64,000 nucleotides of DNA from Psychromicrobium lacuslunae. GTDB taxonomy: Bacteria > Actinomycetota > Actinomycetes > Actinomycetales > Micrococcaceae. The notes under the pieces were generated by a model. That model was not told where the DNA came from and ran no database searches. It saw nothing but the letters and a program-made list of their open reading frames with translations. The number at the start of each line of letters is the position of its first letter. Positions within the stretch are counted from its first letter, which is position 1. A program made the translations under genes and the position numbers. The stretch is taken from the NCBI RefSeq assembly GCF_000950575.1, contig NZ_CP011005.1, positions 2,170,001 to 2,234,000 on the forward strand. The letters run 5' to 3'. Of this stretch, positions 51,440-60,489 are shown piece after piece.

Positions 51440-52816
51440 CTAATCTTGCAGGTAGAACAGCAAATCGTGGCGGGTAAGAATTCCCACCGGCGCACCAACG
51501 AAAGTCACCAGCAGCGCATCGACATCCTGCAGCTTGGCTCGAGCCGCCGAAATTGGCTCCAAGGAGCCAATGATCGGCAGGGTCGCGGTCATGTGTTCGG
51601 TGATCTTATCGGTCAGCTTGGCTTCACCACGGAACAGCTTGGCGGTGAGTAAACGTTCGTCGACCGAGCCAACCACTTCGCCCATCACCACCGGCGGCTC
51701 GGCGGTGAGCACTGGAACCTGGGAGACTCCGAACTCATCCATCAACCGGATCACGTCACGCACTGTTTCATTGGGGTGAATGTGCACCAAATCGGGCAGT
51801 TGACCGGTCTTGGCGCGTAATACTTCGCCCACTGCTGGCTGATCGGTGGTCTTCAGGAAGCCGTAGCTCTGCATCCACTCGTCATTGAAAATCTTCGCCA
51901 AATAGCCCCGGCCAGAATCTGGTAGCAGCACCACCACGACGTCGTCCGGGCCTAGCTCCGCGGCCACCCGGAGCGCCGCGACTACGGCCATCCCGCTGGA
52001 ACCGCCGACCAATAGCCCCTCTTCACGAGCCAACCGCCGGGTCATGGCAAAGCTATCGGCGTCGGAAACCGCGAGCACCTCGTGCGGCACCTCGGGATCG
52101 TAAGAGCCGGGCCAGATATCCTCGCCAACGCCCTCGACGAGATAGGGGCGTCCGGTACCGCCGGAGTAGACCGAACCCTCCGGATCCGCACCGATAATCC
52201 GCACTTCACCCGAGGCGCGGTCAGCTGAGACTTCGCGTAAGTACTTGCCGGTGCCGCTAATCGTGCCACCGGTTCCCACCCCAGCCACGAAGTGGGTAAC
52301 CTTACCCTCGGTGTCCCGCCAAATCTCGGGACCGGTGGATTCGTAATGACTCAGTGGACCATTCGGGTTGGAGAACTGATCGGGTTTATAAGCGCCCGGA
52401 ATCTCGGTAACTAAACGGTCTGAGACACCATAGTAAGACTGCGGCGAATCGGCAGCGACGGCGGTCGGCGTGACCACCACCTCGGCACCATAAGCGCGCA
52501 AAGCGGCCCGCTTATCCTCGGCGATCTTGTCCGGCACCGCAAAGACGCAGTGGTAACCGCGTTGCTGCGCCACCATTGCCATCGCTACACCGGTGTTCCC
52601 CGAGGTTGGCTCTACCACCGTGCCGCCGGGCGCGATCTTGCCCTCGCGGGCGGCTTCGTCGAGCATCTTGACGGCGATCCGGTCTTTAGCCGACCCACCG
52701 GGGTTGAAATATTCAACCTTGGCCAACACGGTGGCTTGGATGCCTTCCGTCACCTTATTGAGTTTAACCAGTGGCGTATTGCCGATCAGGTCCAGTACCG
52801 AGTTGGCGTATTTCAT
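51440..52816 (-). CDS. Cystathionine beta-synthase
   Basis: 458 aa. Type II PLP fold with 'NPGGSAKDRIAVKM' (PLP lysine K44), 'EPTSGNTGVAMAMVA' near 69, 'GVGTGGTISGTGKYLREV' phosphate loop near 178, 'GGSSGMAVVAALR' near 276. Two CBS modules fill residues about 335-458. This domain order marks CBS rather than cysteine synthase. It joins homocysteine and serine to cystathionine. First gene of the CBS-CGS pair. Confidence 0.93.
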   Translation of the reverse strand: MKYANSVLDLIGNTPLVKLNKVTEGIQATVLAKVEYFNPGGSAKDRIAVKMLDEAAREGKIAPGGTVVEPTSGNTGVAMAMVAQQRGYHCVFAVPDKIAEDKRAALRAYGAEVVVTPTAVAADSPQSYYGVSDRLVTEIPGAYKPDQFSNPNGPLSHYESTGPEIWRDTEGKVTHFVAGVGTGGTISGTGKYLREVSADRASGEVRIIGADPEGSVYSGGTGRPYLVEGVGEDIWPGSYDPEVPHEVLAVSDADSFAMTRRLAREEGLLVGGSSGMAVVAALRVAAELGPDDVVVVLLPDSGRGYLAKIFNDEWMQSYGFLKTTDQPAVGEVLRAKTGQLPDLVHIHPNETVRDVIRLMDEFGVSQVPVLTAEPPVVMGEVVGSVDERLLTAKLFRGEAKLTDKITEHMTATLPIIGSLEPISAARAKLQDVDALLVTFVGAPVGILTRHDLLFYLQD

Positions 52817-52912
52817 GGACTTAAGCGTACCGTCCGGGTAGCTAAGCTGAGGAACAGGAGCGGCAAGCGGGAGGCCCGGACTGCCGCCCCGGTTTCAGTC
52901 GAGACTCACCGG

Positions 52913-54130
52913 CTACACCGTGGCGCGATTCAGCCTGCGCACCGCCAACTCGGCGAGCAGGGCTGCGCCGTCGGCAAGCACCGAATCATCGAAATTTGCC
53001 CTCGGTGAATGATTGCCATCAGCGTTGCGAGGATCTTGGTGCGCACAAGCGCTGAGGAAAACAAAAGTACCCGGCACCTCTTCGAGAACGTAAGAGAAGT
53101 CCTCGCCGCCGGGAATCGGGTTCTCCATCAAGTGGAACCGTTCCTCGCCAAAGAGCTCCTCAATGACTCCCTGGGTGAAGGCAAATTCCGCCTCGTCATT
53201 AACGGTCACAGGGTAGACATGTTCAAATTCGACGTCAGCCTGCAAGCCATGTGCTTCGGCAATGCCTTTGATTAACCGCACGCTGTAGTCCTCGACCTTG
53301 GCCCGGCTCTCGACACTGAAGGAGCGCACCGTTGCGTCGAATTCGGCACTATCAGAAATAATGTTTTCCTTGCTGCCGCCGGCGATCCGGCCCACTGTCA
53401 CCACGATCGGATCAAAGATATCGAAGTGCCGAGTGACCATGGTCTGCAGCGCCAGCACGGCTTCGCAGAGCGCGGGCACCGGGTCATTCGCCCGGAACGG
53501 TGACGAACCATGACCGCCCTGCCCGATGAACTTCACCCGTAAATTATCCGGCGAGGCCATCAGGGTTTTCGGCCGTCCGGTCCAGACGCCGAGGGGCGCC
53601 TGGTCGGACATCACGTGCAGGCCATAGGCCGCATCTACTCGTCGACCTGCAGCCTCGAGCAGGCCCTCATCGATCATCGGCTTGGCCCCACCCGGACCTT
53701 CTTCACCGGGCTGGAACATGAAAACAACGTCGCCAGCCAATTCCTCGCGCATAGCATGCAACACTTTTGCGGCACCTACCAGACCGGCGACATGCATATC
53801 GTGGCCGCAGGCGTGCATTGCCCCGTTGACGGACTTGAAAGGCACATCGACAAGCTCGGTCACCGGCAGTCCGTCCATATCGCCGCGCAGCAGCACCACC
53901 GGACGGTCCTCACTCTTTTCGGTCTCAGCGCCGCCACGCAATACTGCGGTGATGGAGCTGAGCCCTTCACCCAAGGTGATTTCTAAGTCAAGCGGTTTCA
54001 GGGCTTCCAGAATCTGCTGTTGGGTTTGCGGTAGATGCAGACCAATTTCGGGGTTCTGGTGCAATTGACGCCGCAAGGCGATGATCTCGGAGGCAAAGTC
54101 GGCAGCTAATTCCTGAGTGCGAGTAGTCAT
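52913..54130 (-). CDS. M20-family amidohydrolase (M20D, hippurate hydrolase-like)
   Basis: 405 aa. 'RRQLHQNPEIGLHLPQTQQ' start, 'LLRGDMDGLPV' near 73, 'HACGHDMHVAGLVGAA' near 106 (metal Cys/His), 'FMFQPGEEGPGGA' near 136 (catalytic Glu), 'GGHGSSPF' dimer-interface His near 207, and 'PGGEDFSYVLEEVPG' near 354. It removes acyl groups from N-acyl amino acids. Single gene, divergent from the L7/L12-like gene. Confidence 0.92.
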   Translation of the reverse strand: MTTRTQELAADFASEIIALRRQLHQNPEIGLHLPQTQQQILEALKPLDLEITLGEGLSSITAVLRGGAETEKSEDRPVVLLRGDMDGLPVTELVDVPFKSVNGAMHACGHDMHVAGLVGAAKVLHAMREELAGDVVFMFQPGEEGPGGAKPMIDEGLLEAAGRRVDAAYGLHVMSDQAPLGVWTGRPKTLMASPDNLRVKFIGQGGHGSSPFRANDPVPALCEAVLALQTMVTRHFDIFDPIVVTVGRIAGGSKENIISDSAEFDATVRSFSVESRAKVEDYSVRLIKGIAEAHGLQADVEFEHVYPVTVNDEAEFAFTQGVIEELFGEERFHLMENPIPGGEDFSYVLEEVPGTFVFLSACAHQDPRNADGNHSPRANFDDSVLADGAALLAELAVRRLNRATV

Positions 54131-54209
54131 GAATTCAGCCTAGCGCTCGAGGGCCCCGCATCACGCCGGACCAACCCCGCAACTCCAGCTCAGACGCTAG
54201 GGTGTTTCG

Positions 54210-54755
54210 ATGAACTTCTTTAAACGACTCTTCGCCGGATCGGATCACCCGGTTCCGTCCCAGTCAGACCCAAGCAAAGAAGCCGAGACGAATCTCAGCT
54301 TCCATGTCGTGTTGGTTTGCGACGGCGGGAATCGTGAGGCCGTCGCCGAAGCCCTCTCGGCAGCAGCGGAGATTCCCCTCGAGGCGGCCAAAGCCGGAGT
54401 CCGCCTCGGCGAGCTACCCTTCACTTTTCCGAGCCTACAAGCCGCGCAAAACTGCGAGTCAGAGTTACGCAAAGTAGGCGCTCAGACATTGAGCGGTTCA
54501 AGACCTCGGGTCGGCGCAGAAAGCGTCTTCATGGTGATGCTGACTGAAGCTGCTCCATTCCCCGAAAAACTGGCTAACAACTTGGTGGAAAACTTCCTGG
54601 GCACCCCAGAAGAAGCGCTACTCATCGCCCGCCACGGCGGGGTCATAGATTTCAATCTGGATCAGGGCACCGCGAAAAGTTGGGCCGATGAACTTCGCGG
54701 CAACTACGGCTGCAGCGTGGAAATTGTGCGAGGCCAATACCTCGGAGATCTGTAG
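54210..54755 (+). CDS. Protein with two ribosomal L7/L12 C-terminal-like repeats
   Basis: 181 aa. After a basic N-terminus ('MNFFKRLFAG') and a polar linker, residues about 30-95 read like the L7/L12 C-terminal domain: strand 'HVVLVCDG', helix 'REAVAEALSAAAEIPLEAAK', 'LPFTFPSLQAAQNCESELRKVGA'. Residues about 105-180 repeat the pattern more loosely: 'SVFMVMLTEA', 'LANNLVENFLGTPEEALLIA', 'GTAKSWADELRGNYGCSVEI'. The assignment is by pattern, not by identity. The role is unknown; it is not the housekeeping rplL. Confidence 0.7.
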   Translation: MNFFKRLFAGSDHPVPSQSDPSKEAETNLSFHVVLVCDGGNREAVAEALSAAAEIPLEAAKAGVRLGELPFTFPSLQAAQNCESELRKVGAQTLSGSRPRVGAESVFMVMLTEAAPFPEKLANNLVENFLGTPEEALLIARHGGVIDFNLDQGTAKSWADELRGNYGCSVEIVRGQYLGDL

Positions 54756-54838
54756 ACGTAGCGGTCGACCGCCCGCTGAGCGCGGGGTGAGTGAGTTTCC
54801 CCCTCACCCCGCACCTCAGGCCCTCAGCTTGGGCGCGG

Positions 54839-56005
54839 TCAGTCGCCCTTCACATTAATGATCTGACGCAGCGTGTGCCTGATCTTGACCAGCGGCGCAG
54901 CGTCCTGCATCACGGTATCGATCGGCTTGTAGGCCTGGGGGATTTCGTCCACAAACGCCTCGGTATCCCTGAACTCAATGCCGACCATCGCCTCACGCAG
55001 CTGCTCCAGGTTGAAGGTCTTCCTGGCCTTGGACCGAGAGAACTCTCGGCCCGCGCCGTGCGGCGAAGAGTTCAGCGACATCTTGTCGCCCAACCCCTCC
55101 ACCACATACGAAGCAGTACCCATCGAGCCGGGGATCAGCCCCAGATCGCCGGGCTCGGCCTTAATCGCACCCTTCCGGGACAGCCACACCGACTTACCGA
55201 AGTGAGTCTCACGCTGAGTGAAGTTGTGGTGACAGTTAATCCGCTGCTGCTCCTGAACCGGCTCCCCCAGCCACTCAGCGAACTGACGGATCACCCGGTC
55301 CATCATTTCCTCACGGTTCAGCAGCGCAAACTGCTGAGCCCAGTTCAGCTCCCTAATGTAGGCGCTGAACTCCTTGGTGCCCTCCACCAGGTAGGCCAGA
55401 TCGGGATCGGGCAGCTGAATCCAGTACTGCTTGGCCAGTCGCTGCGCCACCTTAATGTGCTGCTGCGCGATCTTATTACCTACGCCACGCGAACCGGAGT
55501 GCAGGAAGAGCCAAACACCCTCGTCTTCGTCAAGCGAGACCTCGATGAAGTGGTTGCCGCTGCCCAGCGTACCCAGCTGCAGCTCCCAGTTACCGGCGTA
55601 GTTTGCCGGATCGAATTCCGCGCGCTCTGCCAGTTCACGCAGCTGAGCGATCCTCGGCTCCGCGGTGGCAACGACCTTGCGGTTGTACCTACCGGCAGAG
55701 AGCGGAATTGCCCGTTCAATCTGCTCGCGCAGCGTCTTCCGATCCTCGGGCAGCTGACTAGCCGTGAACTGCGTCTTCACCGCGATCATGCCACAGCCGA
55801 TGTCGACGCCGACCGCCGCCGGAATGACCGCCCCGAGCGTCGGGATGACCGAACCAACAGTGGCCCCCTTTCCCAGATGCGCGTCAGGCATCAGGGCCAG
55901 GTGCGGGAAGATGAACGGCATGGTCGAGGTGACCTGAGCCTGCTGCATGGTCAGTTCATCAATGATCGAGGCCCAACTGTAAAGCTTGCTATTGATTTCC
56001 TTCAT
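54839..56005 (-). CDS. rtcB: RNA 3'-terminal phosphate/tRNA-splicing ligase RtcB
   Basis: 388 aa from ATG 56005; the frame continues upstream through the leader but is not protein-like there. 'MPDAHLGKGATVGSVIP' near 39, 'GVDIGCGMIAVKT' near 66 (metal Cys), 'LGTLGSGNHFIEV' near 146, 'HSGSRGVG' near 169, 'INCHHNFTQRE' near 260, 'GSMGTASYVVEG' near 294 and 'HGAGREFSRSKA' near 317 with the guanylated-His neighbourhood. It joins RNA 2',3'-cyclic phosphate or 3'-phosphate ends to 5'-OH ends. No archease or RtcA beside it. Confidence 0.93.
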   Translation of the reverse strand: MKEINSKLYSWASIIDELTMQQAQVTSTMPFIFPHLALMPDAHLGKGATVGSVIPTLGAVIPAAVGVDIGCGMIAVKTQFTASQLPEDRKTLREQIERAIPLSAGRYNRKVVATAEPRIAQLRELAERAEFDPANYAGNWELQLGTLGSGNHFIEVSLDEDEGVWLFLHSGSRGVGNKIAQQHIKVAQRLAKQYWIQLPDPDLAYLVEGTKEFSAYIRELNWAQQFALLNREEMMDRVIRQFAEWLGEPVQEQQRINCHHNFTQRETHFGKSVWLSRKGAIKAEPGDLGLIPGSMGTASYVVEGLGDKMSLNSSPHGAGREFSRSKARKTFNLEQLREAMVGIEFRDTEAFVDEIPQAYKPIDTVMQDAAPLVKIRHTLRQIINVKGD

Positions 56006-56097
56006 GTTCCTATTCCTTCGAATTTTTCGTGTCTTATCGAAGGTTCGGGACCGCTGGCCAGCTATTGCCTCGATCGCGCGGCGCGCGCCGGGCAAAG

Positions 56098-56127
56098 AAA
56101 AACCCCGAACCTGTCTGGTTACGGGGT
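56098..56127 (-). terminator. Intrinsic terminator in the rtcB leader
   Basis: On the minus strand CCCCG-T-AACC, loop AGACA, GGTTCGGGG, then TTTTTC. It lies 93 bp before the rtcB start and 18 bp behind a short peptide gene. Its 3' arm is also complementary to 56041-56049, allowing a competing fold. Confidence 0.75.
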
Positions 56128-56145
56128 GTGAGAGTGGAAGACTAC

Positions 56146-56238
56146 TTACACCGGTAACCCGAACAGCTGCTTTTCCTCCTGCAGGAGGGCAACCAAAAAG
56201 TCGCAACCGCGTTGTCTTTTCAAATCTAGGAAAGACAC
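56146..56238 (-). CDS. Candidate 30-aa leader peptide upstream of rtcB
   Basis: GTG 56238 to TAA 56146 with AAAGG 7 nt upstream. The peptide begins with 'SFLDLKRQRGCDFLVALLQ' after the start residue and continues 'EEKQLFGLPV'. It is amphipathic and helix-like. I know no family for it. It ends 19 bp before an intrinsic terminator in the rtcB leader, so it may be a regulatory leader peptide or an independent small protein. Confidence 0.45.
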   Translation of the reverse strand: MSFLDLKRQRGCDFLVALLQEEKQLFGLPV

Positions 56239-56397
56239 GATGCAACCTTTCTGTTGGGGTCTGTTTGGTTCTGTTCGGGAGCCACTCTTCTGAGCAACCT
56301 GCTCAGAATAACAGCCAGTCACAGTAAAGGGAAGCATGAAGTACTCGCTCGCACCACTCTCTGAGTGCCACCTCGGACGAGCGCAACGAGGAGCGTG

Positions 56398-57585
56398 ATG
56401 AGGACTTTTCGTAGCTGGGCGCTACCCGCTGGCGCCTTTGTTATCGGCTTACTTTGCCTCTTCCTCGGGCTACTGCCATGGGCAAATTTTAGCGAGCTGG
56501 CACGCCGCACCATCCCCATCCTGCTCTTCGTATTAGCGATGACGGTAATCACCGAACTCGCCGACGATGCAGGGCTGTTCCGGGTTCTGACCTCCCGGCT
56601 GGCACGCTGGACGGGAGGGCGGGAAGGTCGAGGTAGGGTGCTCGCCCTATGGTTAGTCGTGGTCCTATTGGCCACCCTCAGCACTGTATTTCTCTCACTC
56701 GACACCACCGCGGTACTGGTCACTCCTGTCGTCGTACTGCTCGCCTTACACGCCAGAATTGCGCCGTTACCTTTCGCGCTCACCACGGTCTGGCTCGCGA
56801 ATACCGCCTCACTGCTACTACCCGTTTCTAACCTGACAAATCTGCTCGCTCAGCACGCGCTGGATGTCACACCATGGCAATTCCTTGGCCTGCTCTGGGC
56901 ACCCGCCCTGCTCGGGATTGCTCTGCCGGTGCTCTTCGTTTGGCTGCTGTTTCGTTACAAACTTGACGGGAAGTTCAGCGCACCGAACCTGGAAACCGCA
57001 CCGGATCGAAGGCTACTAATACTCTGCGCCGTGGTGGTCACACTGCTCCTACCCGCTCTGATCAGTGGCATTCCGGTCGAGTATCCAGCTTTACTGGCCG
57101 CGGGGGTTTTGCTCCTCGCTTTTGTGGTGCGCCGCCGCGAAACCTTGCGTTGGCGAATTTTGCCAGCCAAACCCCTGCTGCTCACGATGGGCCTTTTCTT
57201 GGTGGTCGAGACCTTGCAGGTACACGGCCTGCCGATGCTGTTGAGTGGCGTTGCCGGTCGCGGCGAGGGTCTGTTCAATTTGCTTCAACTGAGCGTTGTG
57301 GGAGCCGGTACCGCGAATCTGGCCAATAATCTGCCGGCTTACCTCGCCTTGGAACCTACTGCGCAGAGCCCGCTCCGACTGGCGGCGCTGCTGATCGGGG
57401 TGAATTTGGGACCGCTGGTCACTCCCTGGGCCTCGCTGGCTACTCTGCTGTGGCATGAGCGGCTCAAGGCGCTCGGGGTCTCGGTGCCGTGGTTCCGTTT
57501 CGCCATTCTGGGTCTAATACTGGCGGTTGTGCTGCTGCCGCTGTCAGTGCTAGCACTCTGGCTCTCCGCCGGATTGCCTGGCTAG
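56398..57585 (+). CDS. ArsB/NhaD-superfamily ion permease
   Basis: 395 aa from ATG 56398 (GAGGAGCG upstream). About ten to eleven helices. 'TTAVLVTPVVVLLALHAR' near 115 and 'LANTASLLLPVSNLTNLLAQ' near 140 are the first re-entrant signature of the IT superfamily ('NxxSxLLPVSNLTN'); 'GTANLANNLPAYLAL' near 310 is the second. Substrates in the family are arsenite, sodium or citrate. No arsR or arsC is adjacent, so arsenic resistance is not supported by context. Confidence 0.85.
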   Translation: MRTFRSWALPAGAFVIGLLCLFLGLLPWANFSELARRTIPILLFVLAMTVITELADDAGLFRVLTSRLARWTGGREGRGRVLALWLVVVLLATLSTVFLSLDTTAVLVTPVVVLLALHARIAPLPFALTTVWLANTASLLLPVSNLTNLLAQHALDVTPWQFLGLLWAPALLGIALPVLFVWLLFRYKLDGKFSAPNLETAPDRRLLILCAVVVTLLLPALISGIPVEYPALLAAGVLLLAFVVRRRETLRWRILPAKPLLLTMGLFLVVETLQVHGLPMLLSGVAGRGEGLFNLLQLSVVGAGTANLANNLPAYLALEPTAQSPLRLAALLIGVNLGPLVTPWASLATLLWHERLKALGVSVPWFRFAILGLILAVVLLPLSVLALWLSAGLPG

Positions 57586-57668
57586 TTTTTGGCTGTCTCC
57601 AGCGACCAAGACAACTAACCAGCCGATCCAAAGTGTTAGCTGTCGGGGTGACATGCGACTATTGAAGG

Positions 57669-58601
57669 ATGCCCGCCAGTACCGCTCTCAGCAGAACGTG
57701 GCGCCCCCCTGGACCATACTCGTTGAATGCCACAGTGGGTGTGCTGAGACGCAGCCTGACCGATCCGTGCATGGTTTTCGAACAAGGTGCCTGGTGGCTG
57801 GCCTTTAACACCGCTCAGGGAGCAGCCACCCTTCGCCTACACAACGAGGCTAGTGAGGTGCGGGCCAGCGCCTTCGGGCCAGGGGCGGAAGCGGCATTAG
57901 AAACCCTGCCAGCGCTGCTCGGCGAGTTGGACGATTGGAGCGAGTTCGACTCCGAGACCTTTCAGCGGGCGTTACCTCCCTTAGTTCGCGAGGCGCGGCG
58001 TCGTAACCCGGGCCTGCGCCTGCCCGCCACAGGACGGGTCATTGATGCCTTGGTCCCGGCGATCCTTGAGCAAAAGGTAACCGGCAAGGAAGCCTTCCGG
58101 GGTTACCGAGCCTTGATTTCCTGGCACGGTAACCCCGCTCCGGGACCTGCTCCCAAAGCGCTACGGTTGGCCCCCATCGTCGGTACTTGGGCGACTATTC
58201 CATCGTGGGATTGGCATCGAGCCGGGGTCGGACCGCAACGCTCGGACACCGTAATGCGCGCCCTGCAGCGTTCGTCCGGCCTGCAACGTTTGGGCCAGCT
58301 CAGCGCTGACCAAGCGAGTGCCGGGCTGCAGAGCATTCCGGGAATCGGGCCATGGACCGCGGCTGAAGTTGTGCAGCACAGCCACGGCGATCCGGACTCG
58401 ATCTCCGTCGGGGATTATCACTTAGCCAGTTTCGTCGGTATCGCCCTCACTGGTTCGCCGGTCGACGACGACGGCATGCTTGAGTTACTAGAGCCCTGGC
58501 GTGGGCATCGGCAGCGGGTGGTGCGGTTGCTTTATCTCTCCGGAGTCACCAAACCCCGACACGGCCCCCGGATGAGCGTGCGAGATTATCGGGCGATCTA
58601 G
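57669..58601 (+). CDS. DNA-3-methyladenine glycosylase II-like (AlkA/HhH-GPD)
   Basis: 310 aa. A helix-hairpin-helix 'LQSIPGIGPWTAAEVVQ' near residue 219 is followed by the catalytic Asp in 'SISVGDYHLASFVG' near 241, the HhH-GPD active-site order. The N-terminal 100 residues are a beta-rich AlkA-like domain. No C-terminal iron-sulfur Cys cluster. It excises alkylated purines in base-excision repair. Confidence 0.87.
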   Translation: MPASTALSRTWRPPGPYSLNATVGVLRRSLTDPCMVFEQGAWWLAFNTAQGAATLRLHNEASEVRASAFGPGAEAALETLPALLGELDDWSEFDSETFQRALPPLVREARRRNPGLRLPATGRVIDALVPAILEQKVTGKEAFRGYRALISWHGNPAPGPAPKALRLAPIVGTWATIPSWDWHRAGVGPQRSDTVMRALQRSSGLQRLGQLSADQASAGLQSIPGIGPWTAAEVVQHSHGDPDSISVGDYHLASFVGIALTGSPVDDDGMLELLEPWRGHRQRVVRLLYLSGVTKPRHGPRMSVRDYRAI

Positions 58602-58651
58602 CTCCAGCGAGACGTATTACGACCCCTCGCGGTGGGGATAGGCTTAGCTTT

Positions 58652-58933
58652 ATGAGTGAATTGGTGAATTTGCGGGCTACTTTTGTTCCTAATGACGGCG
58701 AGCAGTTCCGGGTGCGGCTTGCTTTGGACATTGCCATTGAGGAGGTCGTGAAGGAGCCCGGCTGCCTGCGCTATGAGGTTACCGAAGACACTCCTGAACG
58801 GATCGTGCTCACCGAACAGTGGGAATCCGAAGAAGCGTTGGCCGTGCACGGAAAAGGCTCGGCCGTGCAGGACCTCAATGAATCGTTATCGGCCCTGCTG
58901 GCCGAGCCGGTAAAGCTCGAACGACTAGCCTAG
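58652..58933 (+). CDS. Antibiotic-biosynthesis-monooxygenase (ABM) fold protein
   Basis: 93 aa, single ABM dimeric alpha-beta barrel unit: 'EEVVKEPGCLRYEVTEDTPERIVLTEQWESEEALAVH' forms strand-helix-strand with the common 'PGCL.Y' and 'E.W.s.eAl..H' marks. Such proteins are quinol monooxygenases or simple oxygen-dependent enzymes. Single gene behind alkA-like. Confidence 0.85.
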   Translation: MSELVNLRATFVPNDGEQFRVRLALDIAIEEVVKEPGCLRYEVTEDTPERIVLTEQWESEEALAVHGKGSAVQDLNESLSALLAEPVKLERLA

Positions 58934-59010
58934 GCCAGTCCTCACCGCCGCGGTGCGGTACTGTCGGCTCTGCGCTGGCGGACTCGACAACACCCCGGTC
59001 GAAGCGGTTA

Positions 59011-59388
59011 TTAATTCTTTTCGGCTTCGGCTTTCTGAGCAGCCACTGCGGCGTGAACTTCTTTCATGTCCAAACCCTTGACCGCAGTAATGACTTCCTC
59101 GAGCTGGCTCGGGTTGAGGGCACCCGGCTGCGAGAAGACCAAGACCTTCTCCCGGAACGCCATTAGGGTCGGGATTGAAGTGATGTTGGCCTCGGCCGAG
59201 AGCTGCTGTTCGGCCTCGGTATCGACCTTCGCAAATACCACGTCGTCATGCTGTTCCGATGCTGCTGAATACGTCGGTGCGAAACGCAAGCACGGCTGGC
59301 ACCAACCCGCCCAGAAGTCGACCAGCACGATGTCATTTTCCTCGACCGTGGGTCCGAAGGTTTCACCTGTGATGTCTAAAGTCGCCAT
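59011..59388 (-). CDS. Thioredoxin with CQPC active site
   Basis: 125 aa. 'VDFWAGWCQPCLRFAP' holds the active Cys pair C30 and C33, with Gln in place of the usual Gly. 'KVDTEAEQQLSAEANITSIPTLMAF' includes the cis-Pro. An Ala/Glu/Lys-rich tail of about 15 residues follows the fold. The change in the CxxC dipeptide should shift redox potential. Single gene with no signal peptide, so cytosolic. Confidence 0.9.
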   Translation of the reverse strand: MATLDITGETFGPTVEENDIVLVDFWAGWCQPCLRFAPTYSAASEQHDDVVFAKVDTEAEQQLSAEANITSIPTLMAFREKVLVFSQPGALNPSQLEEVITAVKGLDMKEVHAAVAAQKAEAEKN

Positions 59389-59532
59389 ATTTCCAGCCTA
59401 TCTCTTGAGGAGTTCGAAGCGAACCCGGGCAGTCGAGGAGAAAACTCCTTCGTACGGCCCGCTAAAAACCTCGAACACCCCGCACAACACTCGTCGACGA
59501 ATCGATATTCCTCAATCCCCGTCTCTCTTTCA

Positions 59533-59597
59533 CCGCCGAGTGTGCAGATCTACACCTTTTGGACGCCGGTTAAGGTGTAGATCTGCACACTCGGCGG
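59533..59597. repeat. Long hairpin, 26-bp perfect arms (CGAGTG...AGATCT family)
   Basis: Arms 59533-59558 and 59572-59597 are exact complements; the core is CGAGTGTGCAGATCTACAC. The loop is 13 nt. It lies between the thioredoxin gene and the end of mgtC. A second member is at 60715-60771. Confidence 0.85.
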
Positions 59598-59612
59598 CGG
59601 ACGGGACCCGCC

Positions 59613-60323
59613 TCAGTCAAGTGCCACCGGCTCGGCGATGATCCAGCGCACCGAGGTCACCCTGGGTTCCAGGCTCAACCGGCTGACCGCTGCTTCTAAC
59701 AACCGATCGTCCCGTTCCTGCGCTGAAAGCTCAGCCGCGATCCTAACTTCCCCGGGCGTTGAAGTATCCGAAGATTGCACCGAACGAAGCCTGAACTCCG
59801 GCAGGCTGACAGCGTGCACTATCAGGGTGCGCAGATGCGCCTCGGCGTCCTCGGCACAACGAACTTCAAAGAGATAGTCCACCGAGACCGGCTCGCGTCC
59901 GCCGTCCGGCCCTCTGTCCATGAGACGTCCGAGCGGCCGCAACAGCATGTTCGCCAGCATGATCGCTGCAGTGCCAGCGGCCGCTAAAGCAAACTCCCCC
60001 GCCCCCGCCAGGGCACCAATCGCGGCAGTGGCCCAGAGCGTCGCCGCAGTGTTCAGCCCACTCACCGAGGCGCCCTGTTTCATAATCACACCGGCTCCTA
60101 GGAAACCGATGCCGGAAACGATCTGAGCGGCAACCCGGGTCGGGTCAGCTCCCGGACCGCTAAAGCTATAACCGCCGAAAATAACGAACAAGGTGGCACC
60201 CAGGCTGACTAAGGCATTGGTCCGTAACCCGGCCAGGCGGGCGCGCCATTGCCGCTCGAAACCCACTAAAGCCCCCAATCCCAAACCGCAAAGAATGCGC
60301 AGGATCATCTCGAAGAATTCCAT
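59613..60323 (-). CDS. MgtC/SapB-family membrane protein
   Basis: 236 aa. Four to five N-terminal helices ('LGALVGFERQWRARLAGLRTNALVSLGATLFV', 'VAAQIVSGIGFLGAGVIMK', 'GLNTAATLWATAAIGALAGAG') carry the MgtC marks including the conserved Glu-Arg and 'GFLGAGVI'. The C-terminal 85 residues are a soluble ACT-like domain. MgtC proteins are needed at low magnesium. GGAGGT precedes ATG 60323. The M-box riboswitch upstream ties its expression to Mg2+. Confidence 0.92.
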   Translation of the reverse strand: MEFFEMILRILCGLGLGALVGFERQWRARLAGLRTNALVSLGATLFVIFGGYSFSGPGADPTRVAAQIVSGIGFLGAGVIMKQGASVSGLNTAATLWATAAIGALAGAGEFALAAAGTAAIMLANMLLRPLGRLMDRGPDGGREPVSVDYLFEVRCAEDAEAHLRTLIVHAVSLPEFRLRSVQSSDTSTPGEVRIAAELSAQERDDRLLEAAVSRLSLEPRVTSVRWIIAEPVALD

Positions 60324-60489
60324 CTGTCCACCTCCGGATCACATCGATGAGCATCCAGTTCTGGCGCAACCAAGCAACCCGCCGGAAAAATCCAGAGGGC
60401 AAATTCGGTTGCTCCGGGACGGAACGCTGGTTCATCAGGACAGCGTGAGAGACTCGGGCGCACACCAGACGCGCCCAGATATTTGAAGT

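Noticed and set aside
54791-56131. 446-codon plus-strand open frame
   Set aside because: Antisense to rtcB, whose motifs are complete on the minus strand; the plus-strand product has no recognisable domain and is Arg/Leu/His-rich.
56398-57585. Arsenic-resistance operon
   Set aside because: The permease is ArsB-like in fold only; no arsR, arsC or acr3 gene is next to it.
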